The notes under the pieces were generated by a model. That model saw only the letters and a list, made by a program, of their open reading frames with translations. It did no database searches and was not told the origin of the DNA. Both the position numbers and the translations under genes were made by a program. Shown one piece after another: positions 6,780-16,382 of a DNA stretch of 64,000 nt. The DNA is from DATAUK01 sp036268295 (lineage in GTDB: Bacteria; Actinomycetota; Actinomycetes; JAFAQI01): assembly GCA_036268295.1 (NCBI GenBank), contig DATAUK010000030.1, positions 52,486 through 116,485 on the forward strand. Reading direction: 5' to 3'. Numbering within the stretch: position 1 is the stretch's first letter; each line of letters starts with the position of its first letter.

Positions 6780-8081
6780 GTGAGCAGCGACGGGATCCTC
6801 ACGCCAGCCGCGGAGTGGGATCAGCGGTTAAGCGACGGTCCCACCGACCCGTTCGAGATGCGGTGGTACCGCGAGGCCTGGCAGGCAAGCCACCGCACGG
6901 TGACCTCGGACGTAGCGACCTCGTCGAACCGGTGGCGGGGCGGCCAGCCGATCTCGGCCTGCTGCGGCGCGGCCGGGGTTGGCACCGGACTTGCCGCGAT
7001 AGTTGCTGCGCAGGGTGGTGCGCTGCATCCGAGCGAGCTGGTCCATATCTCCAACCAGGACCTGATCGCGGGCTACGCCGCGAGCGCCGACCCGCACTTT
7101 CAGTTCGTGACGCTCTACCAGCACTACGACGGCTCTTACTACTACGCCGTTGCCCGCGACCCGTTCCTGTTGGGCAAGGCTCACACCCTGATCGACCAGC
7201 CGGCCTACCGCTACGGTCATCCGCTGCATGGCTGGCTGGCCGGACTGCTCAGCCTCGGGCAGGCCCGGCTGGTGCCGCTCGCGCTGCTGCTGCTCAGCCT
7301 GATCGGGCTGGCGGTCGGCGGCTGGGCCGCCAGCCGGCTCGCGGTCCACTTCGGCCGCACGCCGTGGGCCGGGCTGGTCGTGGCGGTGAGCCCCGGCGTG
7401 TTGTTCGCGGCGACCGCCGACACCACCGAGACCGTCGGCGTCGCGCTGCTGGCGCTGACGTTCCTGGCCTGGCTGCACCGTCGCTACGGCTGGACAGTGC
7501 TGCTGATCGTGGCGCTGTGCCTGGACAAGGAGCAGTACGTGACAGTGCCGCTGGGCCTGGGGATCTGGGAGCTCATCGAGGCGCGGCGACGGCGTACGAC
7601 GATCGAGTCGCCGACGGTCAAGGTGGCGGCGATCCTCACCGGACCGATCGTGTTGGCCGGGTGGTACGGGTTCGTCCACGCCAGGCTGCACGCCTGGCCG
7701 TGGACCTACGAGTCGGGCAACTTCGGCAAGCCGTTCGCCGGCTGGCGTGAGACGTTCCGGCTGGCGCACTCGCTGTCGGGAAGCACGTTCGCGGGCTCGG
7801 AGATCGGTGGCATGACCCCCGTTGTGCTGGTCGCCACGGCCGGGCTGCTGATCATCGCCGCTGTCGTGGCGCTGCGGCTCCGGTCGATCTTCGACGCGAC
7901 GCTACTCGGGATGGTGGCGATCACGAGCATGCAGGGCTGGCGCACCCTGCTCTATCCGCGCGAGGTGTTCCGGACGCCTGCGGTCGTGCTGCTGTTCGCC
8001 CTCGCCGTGCTGCTGCTGCGGTCACCACCTTCGCAGTCGCAGCCCGCAACGTCCGCTGACGCGGCGGGAATTGTTCACTAA
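6780..8081 (+). CDS. Polytopic membrane protein, possible GT-C-like glycosyltransferase
   Basis: 433 residues starting at GTG. After about 60 polar residues there are roughly nine hydrophobic segments. The first extracytoplasmic loop contains YQHYDGSYYYAVARDP, resembling the acidic loop (FDGxxYYxLA) found in DUF2029/GT-C-type mannosyltransferase-like membrane proteins; a later LDKEQYVTVPLGLGIWEL stretch also resembles that group. No catalytic motif proves activity. The TGA lies 11 bp before the ATG of the penicillin-acylase-like gene, so they may be co-transcribed. The hydrophilic N-terminus is unusual and a later start is possible. Function not assigned. Confidence 0.8.
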   Translation: MSSDGILTPAAEWDQRLSDGPTDPFEMRWYREAWQASHRTVTSDVATSSNRWRGGQPISACCGAAGVGTGLAAIVAAQGGALHPSELVHISNQDLIAGYAASADPHFQFVTLYQHYDGSYYYAVARDPFLLGKAHTLIDQPAYRYGHPLHGWLAGLLSLGQARLVPLALLLLSLIGLAVGGWAASRLAVHFGRTPWAGLVVAVSPGVLFAATADTTETVGVALLALTFLAWLHRRYGWTVLLIVALCLDKEQYVTVPLGLGIWELIEARRRRTTIESPTVKVAAILTGPIVLAGWYGFVHARLHAWPWTYESGNFGKPFAGWRETFRLAHSLSGSTFAGSEIGGMTPVVLVATAGLLIIAAVVALRLRSIFDATLLGMVAITSMQGWRTLLYPREVFRTPAVVLLFALAVLLLRSPPSQSQPATSADAAGIVH

Positions 8082-8091
8082 TATCCCGCTC

Positions 8092-10977
8092 ATGTCTCGA
8101 CACCCGTTTGTCCGGAGCACGACCGCCGTGCTTGCCACCTGCGCAGTCGCGATCGTCGCCGCCTCGATCGCACCCGCGTCGTCGGCGTCGGCGCCGACCA
8201 GCAGCACGGCCGGCTCGAAGCTGCCGAGCCAGGCCTACCGCGCAAGCGACTACGCCCACGGCCAGGCGATGAGCATCCTGCCGCCGGGCGAGAACGGCAA
8301 CGTCACCCTCACCGATCTGGCCGCGTTCGAGGCGACCGGCACCCGGCCGGCGAACAGCCAGGCCGACCTGGCGAAGTACGAGAACCTGCTCTACGGCTAC
8401 CAGAGCGTGACCGACGCCACGCTCGGCAAGTACTACGACGACGAGTCCTTCGGCGTACCCAAGGCGGACGTCGCCCGCACCGAGGATCCGTCGAGCACAC
8501 AGTTCCCGGCGGGGGATGTCCTGATCGAGCGAGACAGCCAGGACGTGCCACACATCTATGGGTCGACCGATGAGGCGGCATCGTTCGGCGCCGGCTACGC
8601 CCAGGCCGAGGACCGGTTGTTCCTGATGGATGTGCTGCGCCACTACGGCGCCGGCACCCTCAGCTCGTTCATCGGTCCGTCGTGCGCCGACGAGGAGATG
8701 GATCACGACCAGCTGCTGCTCGCGCCCTACACCGAGGCCCAGGGCAACGCGCAGGTCAACCGGTTGCCGAAGGAGTACGGCGCGCAGGGCCTGCTCGCCA
8801 AGAACATGATCGACGCGTACGTCGACGGGATCAACGCGTGGATCTCCCACGTCACCAGCCCGGCCGGCGCGAGCCAGCTCGACGCCGACTACCCGGTGGC
8901 CGCGCAGGAGGCACCGCAGAAGTGGACCGCCGCCGACGTCGTGGACATCGCCGGCCTGATCGGTGGCATCTTCGGCAAGGGCGGCGGGATCGAGGTCGCC
9001 AACTCCGCGCTCTACAAGTATCTCCAGGGCAAGCTCGGTGCGAAGGCCGGCGCCAAGGCGTTCAACGAGTTCAAGGAGCAGAACGACCCCAGCGCACAGA
9101 CGACCGTCGTCGACAAGCGGTTCCCCTACGAGAGCGTGAAGCACCCCAACCCGAAGCTGACCGCGATCCCCGACCACCCGCGGGCGAAGCTCAAGGGCGG
9201 CCCGACCGACACCACGAAGGGGTGCAGCGGGCTCGGCTCGATCCCGATCGCGCCGATCGTGACTGCTGACATCGCCGCCCTCGGGCAGCTGCCGAAGCAG
9301 TTCAGCAACGCGATCGTGGTCGACGCCAAGGACACCAAGGCACACCACCCGATCGCGGTCTTCGGCCCGCAGGTCTCCTACTTCGCGCCGCAGATCCTGG
9401 CCCAGGAGGAGATCAGCGCGCCGGGCTACCACGCCGAGGGCGCGTCATTCCCCGGCACCGGGATCGTCGAGCTGGGTCGTGGTGAGGACTACGCCTGGTC
9501 GGCGACGTCAGCCGGCAGCGACCTGATCGACCAACGGCTCGAGCTGATCTGCAACCCCAAGGGCGGCAAGGCCGGCGCGACCGGGAAGTTCTACCGCTAC
9601 AAGGGCAAGTGCGTCGCGATGAAGCACGAGGTGTTCAGCGAGAGCGCCCAGCCCAAGCCTGGTGGCGAGGGCGATGCAGCGACGATCCACCACAACATCT
9701 ACCTGACCAATGACGGCATCGTGCAGGGCTGGACGACAGCCCGCCATGGCAAGTCGGTCGCGGTCGTCAACCAGCGCTCAACGTTCAACCATGACGTCGA
9801 CTCGGTGGTCGGCTTCCTGCGCTGGGGCGAGCCGAAGCTGACGCACAGCGTCAAGTCCTGGGAGCAGGGCGCTGCGCGGATCGGCTACACGTTCAACTGG
9901 TTCTACGTCGACAGCAAGCACGCCGCCTACTACGTCAGCGGTCGCGACCCGGTGCGCGCGAAGCACGCGAACCCCAACCTTCCGACCTGGGGAACCGGCG
10001 ACGCCCAATGGCACGGCTTCCTGGCGCCGTCGAGGCATGTCCACGAGACCGATCCGAAGCAGGGTTTCTTCGTCAGCTGGAACAACAAACCGGCACCTGG
10101 CTTCTCAGCGGCCGACGACCAGTACGGGTACGGCCCGACGTACCGCTCCCAGATGCTGGTCAACCGGCTCAAGCACCAGCTCAAGATCCATCACCACAAG
10201 CTGACCCGCGCCAATGTCGTCCAGGCGATGGAAGCCGGCGCGACACAAGACCTCGACGGCCTGACCGTGCTCCCGCAGCTGCTGAAGTACGTCAAGGGTC
10301 ACAAGGAGCCGGGCGGCGTGAAGAAGATGCTCAGCGCGCTGACCGCCTGGCGCGCGGCGGGGGCTCACCGGCACAAGGCGAAACCCGCCTCGACGCAGTA
10401 CCAGCAACACGCCGCGATTGCGATCATGGATGAGCTCGAGCCCAACCTGGTCAAGTCGATCTACAACCGGCTGCTGGCCGGCGGCGGCGTCGGTGGCCAG
10501 GGGTCGACCGGCGGCGCGACGACGCCCGGCTACAACATCCTGCCGATGCAGTTCGTCAACACCCCCAACAGCGGCGACGCGCATCTCGGCAGCTCCTACG
10601 ACGGCGGCTGGGAGGGCTACATGCAGAAGACGCTGCAGCAGCTGCGCGGCACGCACCCTCGGGACCCGTTCACCTCGATCATCACCAGCCGATGGTGCGG
10701 CGGCGGCCCGGCGACCTGCCGCGCGGCCATCAACGAGGCGCTACTGAAGACCTACCGGTCGCTGAAGTCGGACAACGGCACGGCGGCGGTCGCGAGCTGG
10801 ACCAAGGACGGTGCGCTGATCGCCGACCAGAAGTCGACCAGCAACTCCGGCGAGACGATGCCGCAGTTCGATGCGATCAGCTTCCGGCCACTCGGCATCG
10901 TCGGCCAGCCCTTGATCGACTGGCAGAACCGGCCGACGTTCCAGCAAGTGGTGCAGTTCCCGGCGCATCGTCCGTAG
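8092..10977 (+). CDS. Secreted penicillin-acylase-family (Ntn) amidohydrolase
   Basis: 961 residues from ATG 8092; an in-frame TTG at 8071 would overlap the previous gene and spoil the signal sequence. Signal peptide MSRHPFVRSTTAVLATCAVA.. ends near ASSASA. The Ntn-hydrolase fold is shown by DVLIERDSQDVPHIYGSTDEAASFGAGYAQAEDRLF in the alpha region and by QFSNAIVV, whose Ser (about residue 405) should become the N-terminal nucleophile of the beta chain after autocleavage; VFGPQVSYFAPQ follows as in the family. Members hydrolyse amides such as penicillins, acyl-homoserine lactones or other acylated compounds. The region before the nucleophile is long. Substrate not predictable. Confidence 0.92.
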   Translation: MSRHPFVRSTTAVLATCAVAIVAASIAPASSASAPTSSTAGSKLPSQAYRASDYAHGQAMSILPPGENGNVTLTDLAAFEATGTRPANSQADLAKYENLLYGYQSVTDATLGKYYDDESFGVPKADVARTEDPSSTQFPAGDVLIERDSQDVPHIYGSTDEAASFGAGYAQAEDRLFLMDVLRHYGAGTLSSFIGPSCADEEMDHDQLLLAPYTEAQGNAQVNRLPKEYGAQGLLAKNMIDAYVDGINAWISHVTSPAGASQLDADYPVAAQEAPQKWTAADVVDIAGLIGGIFGKGGGIEVANSALYKYLQGKLGAKAGAKAFNEFKEQNDPSAQTTVVDKRFPYESVKHPNPKLTAIPDHPRAKLKGGPTDTTKGCSGLGSIPIAPIVTADIAALGQLPKQFSNAIVVDAKDTKAHHPIAVFGPQVSYFAPQILAQEEISAPGYHAEGASFPGTGIVELGRGEDYAWSATSAGSDLIDQRLELICNPKGGKAGATGKFYRYKGKCVAMKHEVFSESAQPKPGGEGDAATIHHNIYLTNDGIVQGWTTARHGKSVAVVNQRSTFNHDVDSVVGFLRWGEPKLTHSVKSWEQGAARIGYTFNWFYVDSKHAAYYVSGRDPVRAKHANPNLPTWGTGDAQWHGFLAPSRHVHETDPKQGFFVSWNNKPAPGFSAADDQYGYGPTYRSQMLVNRLKHQLKIHHHKLTRANVVQAMEAGATQDLDGLTVLPQLLKYVKGHKEPGGVKKMLSALTAWRAAGAHRHKAKPASTQYQQHAAIAIMDELEPNLVKSIYNRLLAGGGVGGQGSTGGATTPGYNILPMQFVNTPNSGDAHLGSSYDGGWEGYMQKTLQQLRGTHPRDPFTSIITSRWCGGGPATCRAAINEALLKTYRSLKSDNGTAAVASWTKDGALIADQKSTSNSGETMPQFDAISFRPLGIVGQPLIDWQNRPTFQQVVQFPAHRP

Positions 10978-11032
10978 CCGACGTCAGAGCGTCAAACGCG
11001 CGGAGTAGCAAGGGATTGATAGCGTTGGTCTG

Positions 11033-13756
11033 GTGTCAGCGCCGACCGATAGTCCCCCCGTCGTGCGCACGTTTCCAAAACTTCGGCGTCGGGTCATCGC
11101 CCTTGCCGTAGTCATCGGCGTCGTGGTCGTACTCCGGTATGCGCTGCGAGCGTTCGTCGGGATCGACACCAACCTGCTGTGGTTCCGCTCGGTCCAGCAC
11201 GAGTCGGTCTACACCCGAACCTTCTGGACCGAGACGCTTCTGTTCGCCGTCTTCGGCCTGCTGATGGCTGCGACGTTGGCCTTCAATCTCGTGGTGTTCC
11301 ATCTGAACCGGCCGAGGGACTTCGCGCCCGATCCTGCGAAGCAGCGCACTCGCTATCAGTTCAGCCGCATCGAGCGGCGACTGCGCCGCTGGCTGTTCGT
11401 GATCATCGTCGGCTACTTCGGCGTGACGATGGGCTCGCGCGCCGCGAGCAACTGGCAGACCTGGCTGGCATGGCGCAACGCCACGCCGGTCGGTCAGATC
11501 GACCCGCAGTTCCACCGCGATGCCTCCTACTACCTGTTCGTCTACCCGCTTCATCGACTGGTGCTGACGCTGCTGTTCCGGATCGTCGCGACGTCGCTGA
11601 TCGTCGTCCTCGTCACGGCCTACGCGTACGGCGGAGTGCGGCTGCGCGGTACCGGGCCGCGGATGACCCGGGCGGTGCGCAGCCAGCTTTCCCTACTGCT
11701 CGGGCTCTATCTGGTGCTGAAGGCCGGCGCCTACTGGCTCAACCGCTATTCCCTGGTGACCTCCAACCGCGGTGTCGTCACCGGCCCGGCGTATACCGAC
11801 GTCCACGCCGTGATCCCGAGCCGGCTGACGCTCATCGTGATCGCGCTGATCTGCGCCGCCGTGCTGTTGGCCAACGTCGTCTTGAGCCGCCCGAAGCTGC
11901 TGTATTTCGGCATCGGGGTGATGGCGTTCGGAGCGCTCGTCGTCGGGGTTGTCTGGCCGGCGGTCGTGCAGCAGTTCCGAGAGAAGCCGAGCGCGTCGCA
12001 GGTCGAGCTGCCTTACATCGCGCACAACATCACCGCGACGCGACAGGCGTACGGCCTCAATGGCGACACCACCACGACCGAGTACGACGGGACCAACCTG
12101 CTGCATGGCACCGCACTTGCATCACAGGTGGCACGTGACGCGCAGATCCGGCTACTCGACCCGAACCAGCTCTCGCCGACGTTCAACTTCGAACAGCAGG
12201 TGCAGAGCTACTACGGCTTCAAATCGACCCTAGACATCGACCATTACCTGATCAACGGCAACCAACAGGATCTCGCCCTCGCGGTGCGCGAGCTGACGCT
12301 GAGCGGCCTGCCGTCCTCACGCCAGTCGTGGACCAACACCCACCTCGTCTACACCCACGGCTACGGTCTCGTCTCGGCGCCGACCGACGAGCTCCCTGAC
12401 GGAACACCGACGTTCATCGGCGGCGGCCTTCCGCCGACGGACAACGAGCTCGGGATCACCCAGCCGCGGATCTACTACGGCCAGATGTCGCCGTCGTACT
12501 CCATCGTCGGTGCGCCCGCCGGCAGCAAGGCCAGGGAGTTCGACCAGCCGAGCGCGACCGGCTCCGGACAGCAGGTCAACTACACCCACACCGGTGGCGG
12601 CGGGGTGCCGCTCGGATCGGTGTTCAACCGGCTGCTCTACGCCTACAAGCTGCACAGCGCGAGCATCCTGTTCTCCAGTGAGGTCAACAAGGACTCGCAG
12701 CTGCTGACGGTGCGCAACCCGCGGGCGAGGGTCGCCGCGGTTGCGCCGTGGCTGACCCTCGACGGCGACGTCTATCCGACGGTGGTCAACGGCCGCATCC
12801 TGTGGGTGGTCGACGGATATACGACCTCGAACAACTATCCGGACTCGCAGCAGATCAACCTGCGCAGCGCGACCACCAACACGTTGACCTCGAGCGGTGC
12901 GACGGTCACCCAGCCGAGCAGCTCGATCAACTACATGCGCAATTCCGTGAAGGCGACCGTCGACGCCTACAGCGGCAGGGTGACGTTGTATTCCTGGGAC
13001 CAGTCGCCGACGCCGGACCCGATTCTGTCGACCTGGGAGAAGGCGTTCCCCGGTCTGGTCCAGCCGCAGAGCACGATCCCGACGGCGCTGCTCCCGCACC
13101 TTCGCTACCCGCAGGATCTGTTCAACGTCCAGCGTTCGCTGCTCACCCGCTACCACGTGTCCAACCCGAGCGAGTTCTACGCCGGCGACAACTTCTGGAC
13201 CGTCCCGAACGACCCGACAGTCGCGGCGAGCAGCAAGCTGAACTCGCTGGGCAACCCGGTCACCGCCAGCGCGCCGTCGCTGGCCTCGGCGTACATGTCG
13301 CTCTCACCGAACGGCTATACCGCGGCGCAGTACACCCTCTCCTCGCCGTTGGTGACGCTCAACAGCCGCAACCTCGCGGCGTTCGTCTCGGTCGACTCCG
13401 AACCCGGTCCGGGGTACGGGAGGTTTACCTTGCTCGACGTACCGATCGGGCAGTCGCTCAAGAGCCCGCTGCAGATCCAGACCGACATCGAGTCCGACGT
13501 GCAGATCACCAACGCGCTCAGCCTTGCCCGGCAGGGCAACTCGAAGGTCGTGATCGGCAACCTGCTCACCATCCCGGTCGGCGGCCAGATGCTGTGGATC
13601 GAGCCGATCTTCACCCAGGCCAAGGGCGGAAACTCGTTCCCGATCCTGCGCCACGTGATCGCGATCTACGGCAACGGCCAACCGGCATTCAGCTCGACGC
13701 TGCCGGCTGCTCTGAACAAGGCACTCGGCGTCACGGTGCCGCCACCAACACCGTAG
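11033..13756 (+). CDS. UPF0182 family integral membrane protein
   Basis: 907 residues, GTG start. The N-terminal third carries about seven transmembrane helices with the conserved DTNLLWFRSVQHESVYTRTFWTE; the remainder is a large extracytoplasmic domain containing ATRQAYGL, FYAGDNFWTVPNDP and a VYPTVVNGRILWVVDGYTTS stretch typical of UPF0182 (COG1615). The family is nearly universal in Actinobacteria and of unknown function. It ends soon after the folded domain at TVPPPTP and seems to lack the long acidic/Pro-rich tail that many homologues have. It is followed by an ABC transporter pair 31 bp later. Confidence 0.95.
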   Translation: MSAPTDSPPVVRTFPKLRRRVIALAVVIGVVVVLRYALRAFVGIDTNLLWFRSVQHESVYTRTFWTETLLFAVFGLLMAATLAFNLVVFHLNRPRDFAPDPAKQRTRYQFSRIERRLRRWLFVIIVGYFGVTMGSRAASNWQTWLAWRNATPVGQIDPQFHRDASYYLFVYPLHRLVLTLLFRIVATSLIVVLVTAYAYGGVRLRGTGPRMTRAVRSQLSLLLGLYLVLKAGAYWLNRYSLVTSNRGVVTGPAYTDVHAVIPSRLTLIVIALICAAVLLANVVLSRPKLLYFGIGVMAFGALVVGVVWPAVVQQFREKPSASQVELPYIAHNITATRQAYGLNGDTTTTEYDGTNLLHGTALASQVARDAQIRLLDPNQLSPTFNFEQQVQSYYGFKSTLDIDHYLINGNQQDLALAVRELTLSGLPSSRQSWTNTHLVYTHGYGLVSAPTDELPDGTPTFIGGGLPPTDNELGITQPRIYYGQMSPSYSIVGAPAGSKAREFDQPSATGSGQQVNYTHTGGGGVPLGSVFNRLLYAYKLHSASILFSSEVNKDSQLLTVRNPRARVAAVAPWLTLDGDVYPTVVNGRILWVVDGYTTSNNYPDSQQINLRSATTNTLTSSGATVTQPSSSINYMRNSVKATVDAYSGRVTLYSWDQSPTPDPILSTWEKAFPGLVQPQSTIPTALLPHLRYPQDLFNVQRSLLTRYHVSNPSEFYAGDNFWTVPNDPTVAASSKLNSLGNPVTASAPSLASAYMSLSPNGYTAAQYTLSSPLVTLNSRNLAAFVSVDSEPGPGYGRFTLLDVPIGQSLKSPLQIQTDIESDVQITNALSLARQGNSKVVIGNLLTIPVGGQMLWIEPIFTQAKGGNSFPILRHVIAIYGNGQPAFSSTLPAALNKALGVTVPPPTP

Positions 13757-13787
13757 TTCTGCTTCGACGACGACTAGCGTCTCGGTC

Positions 13788-14657
13788 ATGTCCAATCCGC
13801 CGAGCGCGCTGGTCCAGGCCACCGGCCTGACCAAGTCCTACAAGCGGGCGGTCGCATTGCGCGGTGTCGATCTTGAGGTCAACGCCGGCGAGGTCGTCGG
13901 GCTGCTGGGACCCAACGGTGCCGGCAAGTCCACGCTGACCAAGGTGCTGTGCGGCCTGGTCCGTCCGGACGGCGGGCGCGCCAGCATTGCGGGTGCATCT
14001 GCCGGCTCCACCCTCGCTCGGTCGAAGGTTGGCTATCTCGCCGAGCTGTTCCGCTTCCCGGGCTGGGCCAGCGCCGCCGAAGTGCTGACGACGCATCAGA
14101 AGCTGGCTCATCGACCGAGCTCCGGTGGCGACGCCGATGAGCGAGCGCGGCTGCTCGCCGAGGTCGGGCTTGCCCACGCCGCGACGACCCGCATCGAGGC
14201 GATGAGCAAGGGAATGCAACAGCGGCTCGGGCTGGCCCAGGCGATGATCGGTGATCCGGCGGTGTTGCTGCTCGACGAGCCGACGTCGGCGCTCGACCCG
14301 GCCGGCCGGCACACCGTGCGTGAGGTCCTGGCGCGAGCACGCGACCGCGGCACCGCGGTACTTCTCAACACCCACCTGCTCGGCGAGGTCGAGCTGCTCG
14401 CCGACCGGGTGGTCCTGATCGATGCCGGCACCGTGGTGGCGGCCGGCACTGTCACCGATCTGACCGCCGGCCACGGCGTGACCGTCGAGACCGACCAGGG
14501 GACGGTGGAGCACCCCAAGGCGACCCGCGACGATGTGCCGGACCTGGTCGCGCGCCTGATCGCCGACGGCCGGCGGGTGTACGCCGTGATCCCGCATCGC
14601 TCGACCCTCGAGGACCTCTACCTCGAGCTGGTCGGCGACCGGGAGACGCAGCGATGA
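13788..14657 (+). CDS. ABC transporter ATP-binding subunit
   Basis: 289 residues. Walker A GPNGAGKST at 41-49, a degenerate signature MSKGMQQRLGLAQAM, Walker B VLLLDEPTSALD and the switch region LLNTHLLGEVELLADRV are all present. This is the DRA/CcmA-like subfamily that pairs with ABC-2-type membrane subunits, usually for export or for membrane-complex assembly. The permease gene starts inside its stop codon (ATGA, 4-bp overlap), so the two form one operon. Cargo unknown. Confidence 0.95.
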   Translation: MSNPPSALVQATGLTKSYKRAVALRGVDLEVNAGEVVGLLGPNGAGKSTLTKVLCGLVRPDGGRASIAGASAGSTLARSKVGYLAELFRFPGWASAAEVLTTHQKLAHRPSSGGDADERARLLAEVGLAHAATTRIEAMSKGMQQRLGLAQAMIGDPAVLLLDEPTSALDPAGRHTVREVLARARDRGTAVLLNTHLLGEVELLADRVVLIDAGTVVAAGTVTDLTAGHGVTVETDQGTVEHPKATRDDVPDLVARLIADGRRVYAVIPHRSTLEDLYLELVGDRETQR

Positions 14658-15502
14658 GCGACGTCCTGGTGATCGCGCGGCTGGCGTTGCAAGAGGCGCT
14701 GCGGCGGCGGGTGCTGGCCGTCGTGGCGGTGCTCACGGTCGCGAGCGGCGCGCTCTACATCATCGGCTCGGTCAGCCTGCAGCACCACCTGGTCGGGCAG
14801 ACCGACTTCACGACCGGCGGGAAGCTCGAGCCGATCGTGCCGGCGACGATGCTCGGGCTCGCGTCGTTCGGGACGTTGTTCCTGGGCAGCGTGCTCGCGG
14901 TCTTCCTGACCGCGGGTGCGGTCCGTGGCGATGTCGACCGCGGTCTCGTGCAACCGCTTGTGGTGCGACCGGTCGGCCGCGCGGTCTATCTTGGCGGCCG
15001 GGCGTTGGCGGCCGTCACGGTCTCCGGTGGCTACGTCCTCATCGTCTCCGCGCTTGGCACGCTGACCACGCGACTGGTCTTCACCGATCTGCCACCACAG
15101 GCGTGGCAGGCGATCCCACCACTCGTCGTCGGCGTCATGATCGTCACGATGCTGACGTTGCTGGTGTCGTGTCTGCTCTCGACGGTCGCGACCGGCATCA
15201 GCGTGCTGATGGCGTACGGCGCCGGTCTCGTCGCCGGCCTGCTCGGCGAGATTGCCGAGACCTTCAATGCCACGACGCTGAGCCGAATCGCGGACGCAGT
15301 GTCATATGCGCTGCCGTTCGAGGCGCTGTATCGGGACTCGCTCGCCCGGCTGTCGCCGGCGGGCCCACTGGGTCAACTGGTCCGGCTCGGGCCGCTCGGT
15401 GGCGCGCACGAGGGCGGCGTCGGCCTGTGGCTGTACGTGCTCGGCTATGCCGTGGTGTGCGGTGCGCTGGCGGTCCGCGCCTTCAGCCGCGCCGATCTCT
15501 GA
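14654..15502 (+). CDS. ABC-2-type transporter permease subunit
   Basis: 282 residues with six hydrophobic segments arranged like ABC-2 permeases: RLALQEALRRRVLAVVAVLTV at the N-terminus, then a long loop, then VRGDVDRGLVQPLVVRPVGRAVYLGGRALA, a motif common in actinobacterial membrane subunits of this type, with further helices to the C-terminus. Overlaps the ATPase gene by 4 bp. Together they form a homodimeric half-transporter of unknown substrate; the cargo cannot be deduced from neighbours (UPF0182 and glutathione peroxidase). Confidence 0.92.
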   Translation: MSDVLVIARLALQEALRRRVLAVVAVLTVASGALYIIGSVSLQHHLVGQTDFTTGGKLEPIVPATMLGLASFGTLFLGSVLAVFLTAGAVRGDVDRGLVQPLVVRPVGRAVYLGGRALAAVTVSGGYVLIVSALGTLTTRLVFTDLPPQAWQAIPPLVVGVMIVTMLTLLVSCLLSTVATGISVLMAYGAGLVAGLLGEIAETFNATTLSRIADAVSYALPFEALYRDSLARLSPAGPLGQLVRLGPLGGAHEGGVGLWLYVLGYAVVCGALAVRAFSRADL

Positions 15503-15517
15503 AGCCTTCGTCCTCGC

Positions 15518-16003
15518 TCAGCCGAGAGCGGACTCAATCGCGCTCAGCACCGCCGGGTCATCCGGCGTCGTCTTGGAGCGGAATCGCCCGACGACTTCGC
15601 CGTCGCGGTTGATCAGGAACTTCTCGAAGTTCCACTTGACGCCGCCGGCCTTGCCGTTCACGTCCTCGGTCTTGGTCAGCTCGGCGTAGAGCGGGTGCTG
15701 GCCGCGGCCGCGCACCTTGAGCTTGGCGAACATCGGGAACGAGACGCCGTACGTCGCACTGCAGAACGTCGCGATCTGCTCTTCGGATCCGTTCTCCTGG
15801 AACAAGAACTGGTTGCACGGGAATCCGAGGACCGTGAAGCCGCGGTCGGCGTAGGTCTGCTGCAGTGCCTGCAGCGCGGTGTATTGCGGCGTGAAGCCGC
15901 ACTTCGACGCCACGTTGACCGCGAGCATCACCTCGCCGGAGTGCTCGGCCAGAGTGGCGGGCTTGCCGTCGATCGTGGTCAACGGGATCTCGTACAGCGA
16001 CAC
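15518..16003 (-). CDS. Glutathione peroxidase-family thiol peroxidase
   Basis: 161 residues from GTG 16003, preceded by GGAGGA 8 bases upstream; a longer frame from 16039 adds unlikely residues. The family motifs are present: NVASKCGFT with the peroxidatic Cys (Cys, not selenocysteine), GFPCNQF with a second Cys, and KWNFEKFLI. Such Cys-type enzymes usually use thioredoxin rather than glutathione to reduce hydroperoxides, which fits Actinobacteria that lack glutathione (established for the phylum; inferred here). It is monocistronic and converges with the ABC permease, 15 bp apart. Confidence 0.95.
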   Translation of the reverse strand: MSLYEIPLTTIDGKPATLAEHSGEVMLAVNVASKCGFTPQYTALQALQQTYADRGFTVLGFPCNQFLFQENGSEEQIATFCSATYGVSFPMFAKLKVRGRGQHPLYAELTKTEDVNGKAGGVKWNFEKFLINRDGEVVGRFRSKTTPDDPAVLSAIESALG

Positions 16004-16382
16004 GACGGTGCTCCTCCGACTCGACGGGCGGATCTTCATGCTCGCATTGCCGCCCGCAGCCGCAGCGCGACGCTGTCCTGCTCCTCAACCGAAAGGCACT
16101 CCGCCGCCGGCCGACCGAGAAAACCGAACACCCCCGGGCCGACCTGATCGGATGCAACCGACCATCCGAGGGACGACGTGGTTGCTGGCACAACTCGCCC
16201 TCGCCGCGCGGTTACACAATCGCGTCCTTCCGGACGTCCACCGCCGGCCGCGGTCGGGCCGCGACGCTGCGGAGGTTCCGCGGCCGAGAGCCGCAGTTCA
16301 CAACTCGTGCTGGCTAACCGCGCCGGTCGGGGCCGTCGCTCGACTGCGCCCGTGCCTCTGACAAGTTCGCACTCACCATAGG
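16004..16382. other. Intergenic region without a recognisable gene
   Basis: Between the divergent glutathione peroxidase (start 16003) and RNB nuclease (start 16383). Open frames here are antisense or frame-shifted extensions with skewed Arg/Pro composition and no recognisable domain. Both promoters must lie within it. I see no convincing repeat, RNA gene or hairpin. Confidence 0.6.
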
